From the NCBI GenBank assembly GCA_002424305.1, contig DIQZ01000028.1:9853-23951 (forward strand): DNA of 14,099 nucleotides. The letters are read 5' to 3'. Positions within the stretch are counted from its first letter, which is position 1; each line of letters starts with the position of its first letter. The DNA is from Firmicutes bacterium UBA5449. GTDB taxonomy: Bacteria; Bacillota; SHA-98; UBA4971. Shown piece after piece: positions 14,059 to 14,099 of this stretch. The notes below the pieces were generated by a model. It ran no database searches. It saw only the letters and a list, made by a program, of their open reading frames with translations, and was not told the origin of the DNA. A program made the position numbers and the translations under genes.

Positions 14059-14099
14059 TCATACCTTCTCGTCGATACTACACAAGATCGCACCCATAT
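14059..14099 (-). CDS. Possible 3' end of an upstream gene (right edge)
   Basis: The minus frame entering from the right edge could encode the residues GAILCSIDEKV and stop at TGA 14061-14059, only 6 nt before the CPBP start. The GAGAAGG site for the CPBP gene lies in its last codons, which fits the tight packing of this operon. With 12 codons visible the call is tentative. Confidence 0.2.
   Translation of the reverse strand, partial: MGAILCSIDEKV

Overview
The window comes from a bacterial chromosome of medium GC. It most resembles an anaerobic Firmicute of the Clostridia type: purine-rich Shine-Dalgarno sequences, TTG and GTG starts, an AcoR-type sigma-54 activator, an MscL with a zinc-ribbon tail, an MreB/Mbl-type actin and a UPF0182 membrane protein. 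This placement is inferred from gene content; no rRNA or other marker is present. No tRNA, rRNA, CRISPR array, intact insertion sequence or phage gene was seen.

Layout. (1) 1-1017, minus: 5' part of a TTG-started gene with two Lrp/AsnC-like units, running off the left edge. (2) About 1045-1652: a 600-bp stretch without a gene, filled with three different families of degenerate 20-26 bp direct repeats, the last ending at the stop codon of the next gene. (3) 1653-3614, minus: sigma-54 enhancer-binding protein (GAF, PAS, AAA+, HTH). (4) 3615-4164: divergent control region with dyads, weak promoters and a cre-like palindrome. (5) 4165-5574, plus: sodium:solute symporter, the likely target of the activator. 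(6) 5724-6188, plus: mscL with its own promoter, closed by a strong hairpin at 6225-6260 shared with the convergent mreB. (7) 6318-11385, all minus: in transcription order UPF0182, then an 8-oxoguanine DNA glycosylase 2 nt later, then a very small lysine-rich ORF, then an mreB/mbl homologue. (8) 11386-11700: leader region with a hairpin that could hide the UPF0182 ribosome binding site. (9) 11701-14052, minus: three overlapping genes for a CPBP-type intramembrane protease, an ABC ATPase and an ABC-2 permease, probably continuing upstream past the right edge.

How the genes may work together. The left third looks like a transport module under regulatory control: a signal-sensing activator faces a Na+-coupled symporter, with a second unusual regulator nearby. 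The middle is housekeeping (osmotic safety valve, cell shape, base-excision repair). The right end is an export or immunity-like operon whose substrate cannot be read from the sequence. The parts most likely to be undescribed are the serial repeat arrays, the duplicated Lrp-like protein, the 36-residue lysine-rich protein, and the predicted RNA hairpin over the UPF0182 start.
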